Shown in pieces: positions 21,407 through 33,042 of a stretch of 64,000 nt of DNA (position 1 is the first letter of the stretch; each line of letters begins with the position of its first letter). The position numbers and the translations under genes were made by a program. The notes under the pieces are model-generated. The model searched no databases. It was not told the origin of the DNA and worked only from the letters and a program-made list of their open reading frames with translations. This DNA comes from Lineus longissimus. Lineage: Eukaryota; Nemertea; Pilidiophora; Heteronemertea; Lineidae. Location of the stretch: assembly GCF_910592395.1 (NCBI RefSeq), contig NC_088309.1, forward strand, positions 622,501 through 686,500. The letters run 5' to 3'.

Positions 21407-24400
21407 ATGATTTCGATACGGCTCTTTTGGAATGGGCTATGGATATTACTGGGCCAGGTTCTAGCAGGTATGTCGCTTACATCTATCTACCAGTTAGCAT
21501 ACACGGTGATGCTAGTAGTATAGTATAGCCAGCTTCGCTGTGTATTATACAGCACGCTAGCAGTATATATGTATGCCTTCAGGTTTTGCATGTAATATAT
21601 ATATCGATTGACGCACGGGACAAATATCGGCAATGAAATGTGTAGGCTGTAATAGTAGGCCAGGCTGATCTGCTAATACTAATAGGGCCTAGGCCTATAT
21701 CCAATCCAATGGCAATGGCCAGAATGAGTGGATGCAGATATCTATGATGTTGCCATTTGGCTGGGCTAGGACAAACTTTACTGGTGACCTGCTCTGGCGA
21801 AAGGAAGCTATCATAGGGCCTATGGGCAGAATTCTTGAAATATAGTAGAACCTCCATTAGCGGACACCTCTCTACTAAGGACACCCTCTCTAAAGGACAC
21901 TAGTTTTGGGTTAAATTGGGTGTTTCCCGGGCATTCAATTTGACCTCTCTAATCAGGACACCTCGCTATTAAGGACAGCACTTGTTAGTCCCGAGGGTGT
22001 CCTTGATAGAGAGGTACTACTGTACTGCACAAAATATAGATCTTTTTAAAGGGGGAACATGGGCAGTTCAAGCTGTGGCGTTTATGGTGGTCTTCAGTTG
22101 ACTATTTTGCACAGTAGCCTATAGGGTTTGGTTTGACTTAGTGATAAAACCCTTCCTCATACAATCTGTATGAATAGTGGTGATGTAATATGATGAGAAA
22201 AGCGAAACCTATTGGCAACTTTGTGTAACTCGACCCTGTTGGCTCCTTCCTATAGTCCCCCTCAAAATGATGATTTAGGCCTGTGATGATACTGAGACCT
22301 ACAATGCTCTGATTGTGCCCTGCATGAGCCTTCACCAAATGAGGGCAGATGTCTCGGGGTTTATGTGCAGGGCCGGAGAGGCAAACATTAACCCCTGATT
22401 CTTTAGGATGCGAGTGAGGATACTGACATAAATGGAACATGATTACAAGGCCTATGTTATATCTTGTCTCACAATCAATGATTGGTCAGGTGAGATGCTA
22501 CAGCACTGTCAGCTCAGAACATGGTCTCCACATGAAGGCCTACTTCCATGATTGAAGAAACACTTACAAATAGGGCATGTTTATATTCTCAAGGCCTATT
22601 TGTATCATTTGTGCATAGGCCTCATGAGATCTTCAAGAATGCAACTGACGTGACTGTATCAGATTTGATTTAACCCATTCTGTGATCAAATCATTTATCA
22701 GATTTGAGATGACCTACCAGTTGTAAGGTTATCATGTTTGCTATCAAAGTGCAGCTAATAGAAGTCTTTTTCAGTTTATATTTCATGCATCTTTTTGCTG
22801 TTACTCTAAAATATATTTCAGCTGAGCGCCAGGCACGGGGCTCTTGTTTCTCAGACGATGGTAAAAGCTAATCTAATTGGTTGTACAAAAAGACTTGTAA
22901 AATAGTTTAATTTTTGCTAATTTCAGGTTGTGCTCAATCGGTTGATGTTTCATTTACTCAAAGAGATCGAGCATACTTCATCAAACCATTGACTTTGAAG
23001 AGTTCTATCTTTAACCCATTATTACAAGAAGGACAGTTTGCCATCACACACCCGTCACCATTCAATATGGTCAAGGCAAAATATGGACAGTTTGAAGCGG
23101 AGGGTCTAGTCAATCAGAACAGTTTCATCACTAGTCATAAGAATGAAAGCGTCAATTTAGAAAGCTTAAAAAATATAGAGATAAGTGCACATATAGTATC
23201 GCGGTCTCTGACTCGAGAGCGGCCGGTCCTTCAAGTCCTGTGCCATTCTAGTCAAATAATCCAGGTTCCACCGAACAATGCTAAATCAAATAAGAACAAA
23301 AATGCTCAGTCTAAGCCTGTTATCTCCGAGCAGAGATGGTGCTTGCAGGTCCATGCCCAGTTCAACATGCAGAGAGCCGCGTCAGTCTGTATTTTAGATG
23401 GACACAGAAACAAGTGCACAGCAGATATTGTAATTCCCGACTTGTGGTGGAAGGATCCTTATCGCAGTGCGGATGTTTACTACTCATATTATCCGATCGA
23501 AAAGAACGTGGAATGTTCGAGCTCGTCCAACATCATCAAATATGACACAGAAGGAACTGTGGAGAGTTTGCAAAAGTTTTATGTTGGTGCGGTGCGTTTG
23601 GATAAGGATACGACCCGCTATAAGGAGCTAAAAGAGGACCAACACATCTTGCTCTATGTGCCGAGGGATCCAGTTCTACCTGGTACGAAGTTTAGGGGAG
23701 CAGTCAAGTTGCAGGCTGAATCAGATGTGCAGAAATTCACTGTCAGGTAGGTGTTCTCTCATTTATACCAAGGTTACTAATAAGTGGTGGAGATATTTGG
23801 AATATTTTGCGATTTTCGGAAATATTTTTGCTATTTTTTATCCATTTTGGAATGTGTTTATTTGGAAAAGTGGAGGGAATTTTTGTTAGATTAGTTTAAA
23901 AAATTGTTTTTTTTAAGAAATAAATTTTTGTTCAAATTAGTAAAAAATGCTAAAATTTGGGATTTTACCATTGGGATTTTTACGGTTAGGATTCTTTACC
24001 TTTAGGATTTTTACCATTAGGATACAATATGCCTTTCAATGTGTCTTTGTCATTGACCTCTGACACAGTAACTGGAGATTGTGACGGCATCGTTGCTTCT
24101 CTCTTCCATCTGCAGAATCCGCGTGCGACGAGGAATTAAAGTGATTGGTGTGGAAGCGAGGGATCCTGATCGATGGCATCTTGACGTCGACCTCAACACT
24201 AAACGAAGGGGAGCGGTTGTCGTGGCAACAGTTAATAGCGACAAAGTGTACACCAAGGCCTCTAGGTAAGGGACTGTCTCCAGTGATCGGGTGGTGGCCA
24301 TTGCTTCAATTTGTCGGATGTAATTAGGTCAATGTTGGTGTGGGAAACTTCTGCGACCTTTATTACATGCCTCCTACCATTAGTGCCTACACACTTAGAG

Positions 24401-27400
24401 TCACAACGTTGGTATGCAGACCATTTTAACACTTTCTGACACTGCAATGAGAGCAGTGGTGCCACCTGTTGTTATGCCCAGGAACTGCCTATCACAAATA
24501 ATGCCTATCGCGCCGAAACCGATAAAATAGAAGCTCAGGAGAACTTAGCGCTTTGCAGTATTGTGCGAGGACACTCAGTCTCCATGTCTCTGGTCTACCG
24601 AGCTCAGAACTCACTCAGCTCATAAATCATGATGAAATACTGATCTCAATTTTGTACGTGGTACCTTTCAGGATTCAAGACATATATGATTGGGTGTTCG
24701 AGGTTGAGGAGGAGACTGTCCGTGACGGCGATATAGACGGGCGAATCTTTTGGCAGATCCAGTACATGCCGAGTCACCTGGCTGTTGGTCCGGTGAAACA
24801 GCTAAGGGCGTCGACAAGAATTCCTGTCAGTCCAGATGAGGATTATCATATTGTTCCTGTTCTCAAGGTATGTTGTCATGGAAACATTGAAGGCCTACTC
24901 TGCTTGGTGTCAACTAAACTTGGGTGTCAGTCATATCTACTGATCAAACAAACTGTTCACTTTCTGATGAAACCATTCTCTTGTGTGAAAAAGGCGTAGA
25001 GTCAGCCCGATGTCAGCTTATTGCAATACACATGATCCATGAAGATTAGCTTTGAAATTTCAAAAGGTCACAAATAAATTGGAGCTGCAGAAATGCTGGG
25101 GGTGGTTTGAGATATGATCCTTGTGAGTTGGTGGTTGGTGTCGGCTCCCCAAACAAGGTCTGTCATTGCGACACAGCATTGACACCATGACGAGTCATGG
25201 TGATTTTTAATGGCGTCTGCTTTCCAATCCCAATTGTCATGTTACCACCCCTTTAGTCACATCACTGTGAACATGTAGATTTCAAAAAAATATCCCAACA
25301 CAATCAATGCTCATGTTTCCGGTTGGCAGAATGCAAGGAAGGAAGCCATCTATTCTGTTCTATTCTACTATTACAAACCTAAAATGGTGCGAACTTGAAT
25401 GTTGCATCTTTGAAGTGTTGCTGTGATAACAGTCTTGCGTCTGCATGTTGTGTGCAGACGTCACTGGTAATGCTATTCTGGGTAGAACACACCAATCCAG
25501 ATCGTGGATGTCATACATATGGCAAGCCTGCGAGAGCTGTAGTAACTGTTGCCATGGAAACGTGATTTTCTCTGTGTTGTACCAATATCAGAATCTGCAT
25601 AAGTTTTGGAAATCAATACCTTTGTCTATGACTCGAATGAAATAGTTTCTAGCGTTTGGTTCACTGCTTTGACGAGGGATTAAAAAACACGGGGAGTCCT
25701 ACACACTCGCCATTCAACTCACTGGAAATGTTTGGGTTGGTTTAGCTTTTGATGCTCAAGATAATGTTTGCTACTGTTGCACTGATGAGAGTGGTCTTGC
25801 TGTGAGCTTAGAAACCAATGTTACAGTTGGTAGGTTGTCATAGAGAGACCTTTAGGAGATATCTAAGGGATTGTTTTGACTGGTGAAAACCCATCTTTAT
25901 TTTGACTTTATAGATTTGGGAAGTGCTCAATCTTGCTATCCTGACTGGTCGACGACAAACATGGTCAATCCAGGTGTACGCTGTGAGAACATCCGGCCAC
26001 ACTGATGACATCACAAAGCTGTGCAGCTGTCACTCGATGGATGAAGAAGTCATCAAGGTACAGTTCTTCCCTACTGACTGCTCAAGCCTAGTTTAAGCAG
26101 ACGTACTCTGATCGTCATGATATTCCAGACGTACAGCATGGTCTAGCAGTTCAGATTACATACTCATCATCAGATTGTTGTGGGTTTGAATCTTGTCCTT
26201 TGGCAAGTCACTTGACTTTGATTGTCACGTTCTCTGAATGAGATGTGATCTCCTCTTCTCTTGATGAACTGACTGACACCAAGACGATTTATACTGCACT
26301 TATTTATATGCAGTTTTTATAACTTATGTAATCATTCTTTTGCCCAGGTGACTTTGGATTGTTCGCATGTGTACGTGGACGGAACAGAAACAAATGGAGC
26401 CAGGAATGCCACTATTATTCTAAAACATGCCGATAAAATCCAAGAAGTTCAGCTGACCGTTTGGATCCCGGAGGTGCCCGTCAATGTCGAAATATCCGAC
26501 ACAAAACTGAGTCAGATAAAGCTGTGGAAAGCACCTGATGTTCATACAAGGTAACGTCAAAGTCTTCAATAACTTGTGATGTAACATTGATCAACTATCA
26601 AAACTCATAAGGGAAAGGATCAAGTGGGGAAACCAAACCATAATGCATTGAAAACAAAGATTGTAGGTCATCCTTTATAGTGGCTGGTTCTGGTGTACTG
26701 TTGTCCTTGCGTTAACTCCTCTTACCTAAAGCTATGCAATACTAATTACAGCCAGCATATTCAAGTATGTGATACTCAGCGTCTGCCAGTTTGTGCCATA
26801 TAGCTATAGGGGATGTCTGATCTATTTTCAACTCGCAGTATGGCCACAGAAGGTGCCATGCCATAAAACCGTCAATCTGTCAGGATTAAGTAATTGGTCA
26901 TGTTAGGTATGTTGGTGGTGAACCATTTGTAAACGGAAGCTACCAGCCAAGATTCCCTTTCCTCGAAGTGTAATAGCCAGCCACGTGGGGGGGGGGTGGT
27001 GCCAGGTTGACAATTCTAGAAATTTTCAAAGTTAAAAAATTTTGACTTCTTTTTTTGCTAACCCTTACCCTAACCCGAAAAAAATTTCTAAGTCCAAAAC
27101 TTTTTTTCACTGTTTTTTTTTTCCTGCTCAAAATCAACCAACATCATCAGTCCCAAAACTTTTTTGACTTTGAAAATTTTTCCAAATTTGGACTTTTTTT
27201 CTGCTAACCCTTACCCTTACCCTTACCCGGCGGGGTAGTCGCTGACCGGAGTTCCAGTGTAGTTTCTAAGTTTGTCATATGAATGTATGTATGTATCTAT
27301 ACAAGCGTATTTCAAACTTGTTCCAGGAAAACTCGGGGCACTGATTTTGGTAGCATGGACAGCCCAGCCTCTTTGCCGGAACGTGATACCAAGAACAGTG

Positions 27401-29431
27401 ATGATGATGGAAGTACTTGTCACCTGCGTTTCCAACAAGCCGACATAAAAGTGTACACCCGCTTTGTTCTTTCCGAGATGGGAAAATCGACATATTGGTT
27501 GAACAGAAAAGCCCAGCTTGATATTACGGAGAACGTAGCTAATCGCCTGAGGGTGTCTGACCCAAGGATCGCCAGGCTTGATGGACGCATTATTGAAGGG
27601 CAGTCAAAAGGTCGCACTGAAGTGCAGGTAAGTTCATGACAAGACCTTCAGTTCAGGTTTGCTGTAGAGTAGATTGACTAGTAGAGGTGGCCTACCACAC
27701 ACATTCAAGACTGTAAGTCATAGAACTGCAACGTGCCATGGTTCTTGGGATTGTGAAACAACGTCTCCAGAGGCCTGGTTGCGTTTCTTGCACTGGGGTA
27801 ACAAATTAAACTTATCTTTAATTTCTTGATGACGTATGTCTTGCACAGGTTTGTAGAGGCATCATGGAGCGATTTTCGAGGCCTTGTTCCTTGCAACCAT
27901 TTAGATTTTTTAAATGGTTTTATGAATTCAGGTAATGTCAAGGACAGGACGAGTAATCGGTGCGAAGGAAGTGCGTGTGAGCACGGACAAAGTGAGCATC
28001 AAACGTCTTGAAGCTACTCTGGTCGCTGGATTGGATGTCGAGGTTCAGGGACCTGGAGATCTGCAGGGAACATACATAGCTCGGGTCAAACTTCTCGAAG
28101 ATCTAAAACATGTTGGTCAGGTAAGTCCTCGATACACATTCAGAGGAGTGCTCCTGCCCTCCTGCCTCCATCAGTCATCTCAACATCCTTTGGCCGAGCA
28201 GGCCCACCTGTGTGAAGTGTTCTGTCACTGCCTCTCTTACTTATGGCTTGCCCACTACCTTAGTCCAAGAAACAAAATAATAGCTAAGAATGATATTGGA
28301 CACGAATACAAAGTTGGTCATGTTTCAACAGAGCTCCAAGGCATAGACTTTTTATAAAACTTTTTATCTTGATTTTACTTCCAGGAAGGATTCCTTGACA
28401 TAGCTGTTCACTTCACGGACGAAACCATCATCCCTCTTCATCAGATCAATCCAAACGATTACTTCCTTGAAATGGACACCATTAATAATCACGTGGTAGC
28501 ATTTGGCCCTCTAATGACAGCTGACCGTCCAAGAGTGAAGGCGATGGGCCCAGGCAAGGGAGAATTGCTCAAACTCTCTATGGAGCTTGGGGACGAGTGT
28601 CGTCGCAAGGTTTCAGATCCCCTCGCTGTGAGTTACGTATACGTTAATGTCGAGTTAAAAGACTTAGACAAGGAGTTGCAGAATGATGATTTCTTCAAGA
28701 AGGACAACCGTGCCGGTGGTCGTTGGGATATAAAGCCCTCACAGGGCAAAAAGGGCATGTTTGATCTTAACCTTGGCCCAGAGAAGAAGCATTCGGCACA
28801 GGATGATCTGAGAAATGATCCGGAGCAGAATGCGCCTGATTTAAGCGACATGGATCTAGATCTTGGTGAACTATCAAAGAGCCCTGAGAGCAGTGCAATG
28901 CAGGAGGCGCGGCGGCAACGCATTGATCAAATCGGTGGAGTCACACCGCTGGAGATCGGGATGTACACACTGTTGGCCCTGGTCTGTATGGCAGTCTTTG
29001 TTATCGTATCGTATTGCGTAGTCTTCGTTGTTCGATATCGTCGTAAGAGGTTACCAAAGGAACACGGAGAATCAATTGCCCAGGCAAAAGACTGGGTGTG
29101 GATTGGTCGGGCGACTCTTGAGCGCAATCGTGTTAACACCCAGTGTTCTCAGACACTCATGCCACCTGCAGACTTTAATGGCAATCAGACTGTTCGTCGT
29201 GGGAGTAACCGAAATTCCGCCGACAGCAGCAATCGTAATAGTGGTGTATCGGAATACAAGGGCTCCGAGTGTAACATCCGCATCACATCCAACCCGATAC
29301 CTAACGGAGGCAATGTCGAGGAGACGGCGAGTTTAACCCGGAATGAAGTGCAATGGGATTACGAAGCTATGGGACTTACATATGACCAATTGATGGAATA
29401 TTTTGACAACCTTAAGGAGACCTCTGCTTAA
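21407..29431 (+). CDS. TMEM132-family transmembrane protein
   Basis: Single-pass membrane protein with a large extracellular part, about 1,036 aa. Exons: 21407-21467, 22927-23746, 24116-24265, 24672-24867, 25914-26057, 26348-26550, 27327-27627, 27932-28120, 28385-29431; phases chain through all of them. The start gives a good signal peptide (MISIRLFWNGLWILLGQVLA); an in-frame ATG at 21380 is an alternative. Family marks: the ectodomain segment LLYVPRDPVLPG, the block EVLNLAILTGRR, then LEIGMYTLLALVCMAVF as the membrane segment (about 881-905), a basic RYRRKR stop-transfer and the cytoplasmic AKDWVWIG motif typical of TMEM132. The tail is Asn/Ser-rich and ends YDQLMEYFDNLKETSA. TMEM132 proteins are linked to cell adhesion and actin regulation in neurons; a role here is inferred only from family. 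Invertebrates generally have few copies, so I give no vertebrate paralogue letter. Confidence 0.92.
21843..22024. mobile_element. about 180-bp inverted-repeat element (MITE-like)
   Basis: Starts tagtagaacctccattagcg and ends with the inverted counterpart gtccttgatagagaggtact actgta. Several internal ctctctaxxaaggacac copies occur, and there is no coding capacity. Termini of this type (CAGTRGAACCTC followed by aaggacacc) are common in non-autonomous DNA transposons of marine invertebrates. It lies in TMEM132 intron 1; the short relative is at 18379-18463, and a one-ended fragment (tacagtaaaacctccg) is at about 58613. Confidence 0.65.
22822..22860 (+). other. candidate 39-nt in-frame microexon of TMEM132
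   Basis: Flanked by a good acceptor (tatatttcag) and a donor (gtaaaa) between exons 1 and 2. Length 39 nt keeps the phase, so inclusion would insert AERQARGSCFSDD just after the signal peptide. It could be an alternative exon or a chance splice-site pair; nothing else in the sequence decides. Confidence 0.35.
26131..26262 (+). mobile_element. tRNA-derived SINE
   Basis: An A-box-like TGGTCTAGCAG at 26139 is followed at about 26183 by a B-box-like GGTTTGAATCT, then gtcctttggcaagtcacttg, a tail type widespread in invertebrate SINEs. It lies in TMEM132 intron 5, immediately upstream of exon 6. Confidence 0.6.
26985..27262. repeat. low-complexity element with telomere-like motifs
   Basis: Contains a G10 run at 26987-26996, two related T-rich blocks each followed by telomere-like sequence (ctaacccttaccctaacc at about 27058 and ctaacccttacccttacc at about 27204), and a terminus ccggagttccagtgta resembling the element at 15167-15274. 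It lies in TMEM132 intron 6. No reading frame of interest. Confidence 0.45.
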
Positions 29432-32095
29432 ACATGTCACTTCATTGACAGTTAGAAACATTTCATATTGCAATGGACAAAAATTATTTTAGTACGATCA
29501 CAAGACTTCATGTATATACAGAGTGTCTCTGAATGTCACATGGCTTATGCACGCTTATGAGTTGGATCAAGAATGGGAATTGATGGGGCTATATATTTTT
29601 TGTTTTGAATAACTAGAGGTGTTGCTAATCATGCTAATGGTTTTATTAGCTGATTTGAAAGTGACGTGGGTCTGTTTTAAGAGTTTTCTAGACCTGCGAT
29701 GTTGGGCACACATGGTGTGAACCATCAAATCCCATTCTTGGTCGAGTGGTCTGTCGAATCTGCTAGGAGGTGCAGCGAGTCTATGTACTTGTTCAGGCTC
29801 ATACGGAGGTAGGTTTTTTCATCAGAAAGACAACAAACAAGATGAAATGACGAATGGGAAAGCTATCACCTCTCGCAAGATCCATTCCATCACTGTGCTT
29901 GTATTGTGACAGCTCATCCTGCGTGAAGGCATTTTAGTCACGGAGTTCATACGGGCCTGAAAAAGGTACATGACTCACAGCACCATCTACCAGGCTTGGT
30001 CAAAAGTCCACATTCCCATTACATAAACAACATCAAATGACCCGGGACACTCTGTAGTGATCAGATCAATTTTACTCAGGATGTTACTGAGCGTCTCAAA
30101 CAAATCTTAATTAGTTGTGCCAAAGGGTAAAAATCAAATTCTCTGCTAATGAAACAAGGAAGTGTTCATTTTGACCCAAATTTTTAAGCAAATATGTATA
30201 TTTTGTACCCTGGATGCAGTGCTTCAATAGCTAGATCCCTCTTCTGTGGTTTGGGCGGTCGGTTGCCGTCAGCTTACGCCGGTAGAGTTTGAAATCAAAG
30301 TAGGTCAGCTGGACTGCAAGACCACATTATCTAGTTGACAGGACGCGCTGTGTGCTGTAGCACAGTGTCAGGTTTTCAATGCTAGTCAGCAACTTCTAAT
30401 GGAAATTGCACTCCAAATATTTGTCGTATTGTAATATAAAGTAGATTGTTATAATCATTGTCATTTTGTGCGTATGGTCCTTTCAGTTCATTGAGGAAGT
30501 CCAACTAATTGCGATTAGTGAACTGAACTTTGGTGATATATTGTACAAAACTACGAAGTTGCATTTCTACAGCACTCCTGGGATATTGTGGTGGTCATGC
30601 CATGTTCTTCCCTTCATATAAGAAAACTTTTAATTGATCGAATTTGGTAGGCTTTTTGTGGCAAAATCTAAATCTAAGATCTAGTCTTATAGAATCAATT
30701 AACACAGGGTCATCACACATAGTCAAAGGGTCAGTGTAATACAGGTTGGTCCCCTCATTTATTGATTTGTAACATTCGTACAAAGCTGGGGGGGTTAAAG
30801 AGCCTTTTAGTAGGTGAAGGTCACAGTCTTCTGCGTATGTTCTGAAGAAGGAGCCCGATATCATTCACAGTGGCACTTGAAGCGCAGTCAATCACCCGCT
30901 GGAGCTGTGACACTTAAAGTTCACGTTTGTTGGAACGACTCAAAAACCGTGATTTCGTACTTATTTCTTGCTGTAACTAGAATGGTTTATCGATATTGTG
31001 TGATAGTTAGCAGTAAAGTAAACGGAAAAAAAACATTTTTAATGCAAATTTCAGTTGATTTTGCACCTTATGAATTCTTCCAATTTTTTGCGGCAAAGTA
31101 TCTTGCCAATTTCAGTGGAGCTGGCATGTGAGCGTGTGAATAAATGGGTAGCTCTTTACACGCCTTGGTCAAGCTCTGTTAAGCTGAGAGAGATCTCTTT
31201 TCAAAGGTGTAAAGAAAGTGTACATACATGTAGGACAAAGATTCAAATTTTGCACTGTTAGAGAAAAGTGGTGATCTGGGGTGGCAAGAGTGAAACAGCA
31301 GTTAGGTTTGGATTCTCCTCTTGACTTGTTTCCACATCGTAAACTCTCTTGTCGTATGGGACTGACTGATGACACGAAACTAGCATGTTGTTGATCAAGT
31401 TGTAGCGGGAAGCACTGTAGCAATACAATTGCTGTTGTGGCATGAACAAGGAACATCAGAGGAAGCCAGCCTGTGGTGTAACCTGTGATAAGCATGGTGT
31501 GTGGGAAATGTAAGATCTGCCAGCATTCTCATCATGGGATGAACTTTGCCTGGTACCTTATTCACAAAACGCATGTTGGTAACATGTGTGAGTAGTGTCA
31601 TTGAACCTAGACAGAGTTAAACCTTAAACCCTTAAATCTTATAATCGCACCACACTTTGTCAAAATGTTGTCTGAAGTTGATCTAGTTATCTTTCGACAA
31701 GGTGGCAAACACAAATTCTGGTCTTAAAACAGCTATAATATGTGTATTTGTATAAATGTACCTATATATAACTGACATACAGACTGATTGAGCATAAGTC
31801 AAATTTCTCTAAAGTTTCTATTGTTTCTAGATGTGAACTGTAAGTTAGGGAACGAATAGCTAGATGTGTCCCCAGTCATCATGCTCGTCTCTTCACGTGG
31901 CCCTCTTACTTGGCATTTGTACATGACATAGCCTGTTATATAGTCGGTACTACCCCAGATTGAAATAGTGCTAGCAGTGTTCAATGTGGCCATTCTCTTT
32001 GTTTGGCTGATTCACGCGGCTTTTTGTCTCATCATTGTATTTCTTTATCCGTTGAAAATGTGTTTAATTCAAGTAATAAATTGTTCTGTTATAAC
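29432..32095 (+). other. probable TMEM132 3' UTR
   Basis: No exon with credible splice sites was found between the TMEM132 stop codon and the poly(A) signal at 32075. The stretch is A/T-rich and free of tandem repeats. The minus-strand 89-codon open frame at 30595-30864 is the only notable frame and is discussed separately. Confidence 0.5.
32075..32080 (+). terminator. candidate poly(A) signal, TMEM132
   Basis: Canonical AATAAA followed by a T-rich stretch (ttgttctgttataac). It is the best-placed signal before the convergent REEP gene; earlier signals could also be used. Confidence 0.45.
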
Positions 32096-33036
32096 AAATC
32101 TCAGATTGTTGGTTGTGTCTTGTAAGGCTGGCTTTGCATAGAGTTCACGTTCTCACTTGTAATGTGTCACTTTAAGACAAGTCATTTCCAATGAGCAGGC
32201 TGCACAGCAAACAAGATCATGACAATGATGTGACCCTGGTAAACTCAGCTGAAGGAGCGCATCGCAGTGTCCCACCCCCCATTTCAGCTGTCTCTCGTAA
32301 CGAAGAAGCTCTTGTGGATGGCAGCATCTATACTTCTTATTGAAGAACCAGTTCCACCTGATTTATGTACATGTACACTTTGGATGCAGCGGCCCAGCCT
32401 GGTCACCCGGTAAGGAAGGACAATCGGTTGACGAAGTGAACTGCAAAGGATTCTATCCCTGTGAAATCTGCAATGCTCTCCATGGGAACTTGGTGATTGC
32501 GACTCCATGAAGTGAACTCTGAGCCTGTCCCTGCATTCTGGTTGTGACTTGTCCTCAAGAGACCAATCTGGGACAAATGGATATTATAATGACACAGCAT
32601 GGATCCGTGCAACCCAGCAATGATGATTTCTTGTGTCTCTCTGCATGTCAGACAAATGCTCAAGGCCGAGTCTCACAGTCCAGAGGTCCACACTATTGGC
32701 TACCAGGCAATAGGGTTCAGGTTCGATTTGGAGGAGCCAGAAATCATAATTCTGGATGAACTGCCGTCGCTGTGGTTTGAAGGAACTAACAGTGACATTC
32801 AAGGCTCCTCACAAGAAAATTTGAGACACCATGCGAGATAGATCAATGAGTCTCTGTGAGATGAGACTAAAAGCTATGGTCCTTCGTGTCTATGCCAGAG
32901 CAAGATCCCACACAGGTCGACTGCCGCCCATAGAGGACACCACATCTCTGGCAAACATCCAATAAGGTTACGATGTCGGCAATGATGATACATTGTAATG
33001 ATATAAAAACAAAGGTGATTTGGACTAAAAATGTGT
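32096..33036. other. intergenic region between convergent genes
   Basis: Lies between the 3' ends of TMEM132 and the REEP gene. A B-box-like ggttcgattt near 32720, after a tRNA-like stretch from about 32685, hints at a SINE fragment. I see no coding exon. Confidence 0.4.
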
Positions 33037-33042
33037 TTTATT
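33037..33042 (-). terminator. candidate poly(A) signal, REEP gene
   Basis: AATAAA on the minus strand (TTTATT on plus), within an A/T-rich stretch. It would give a 3' UTR of about 2.6 kb, long but with no competing gene in between. Confidence 0.4.
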
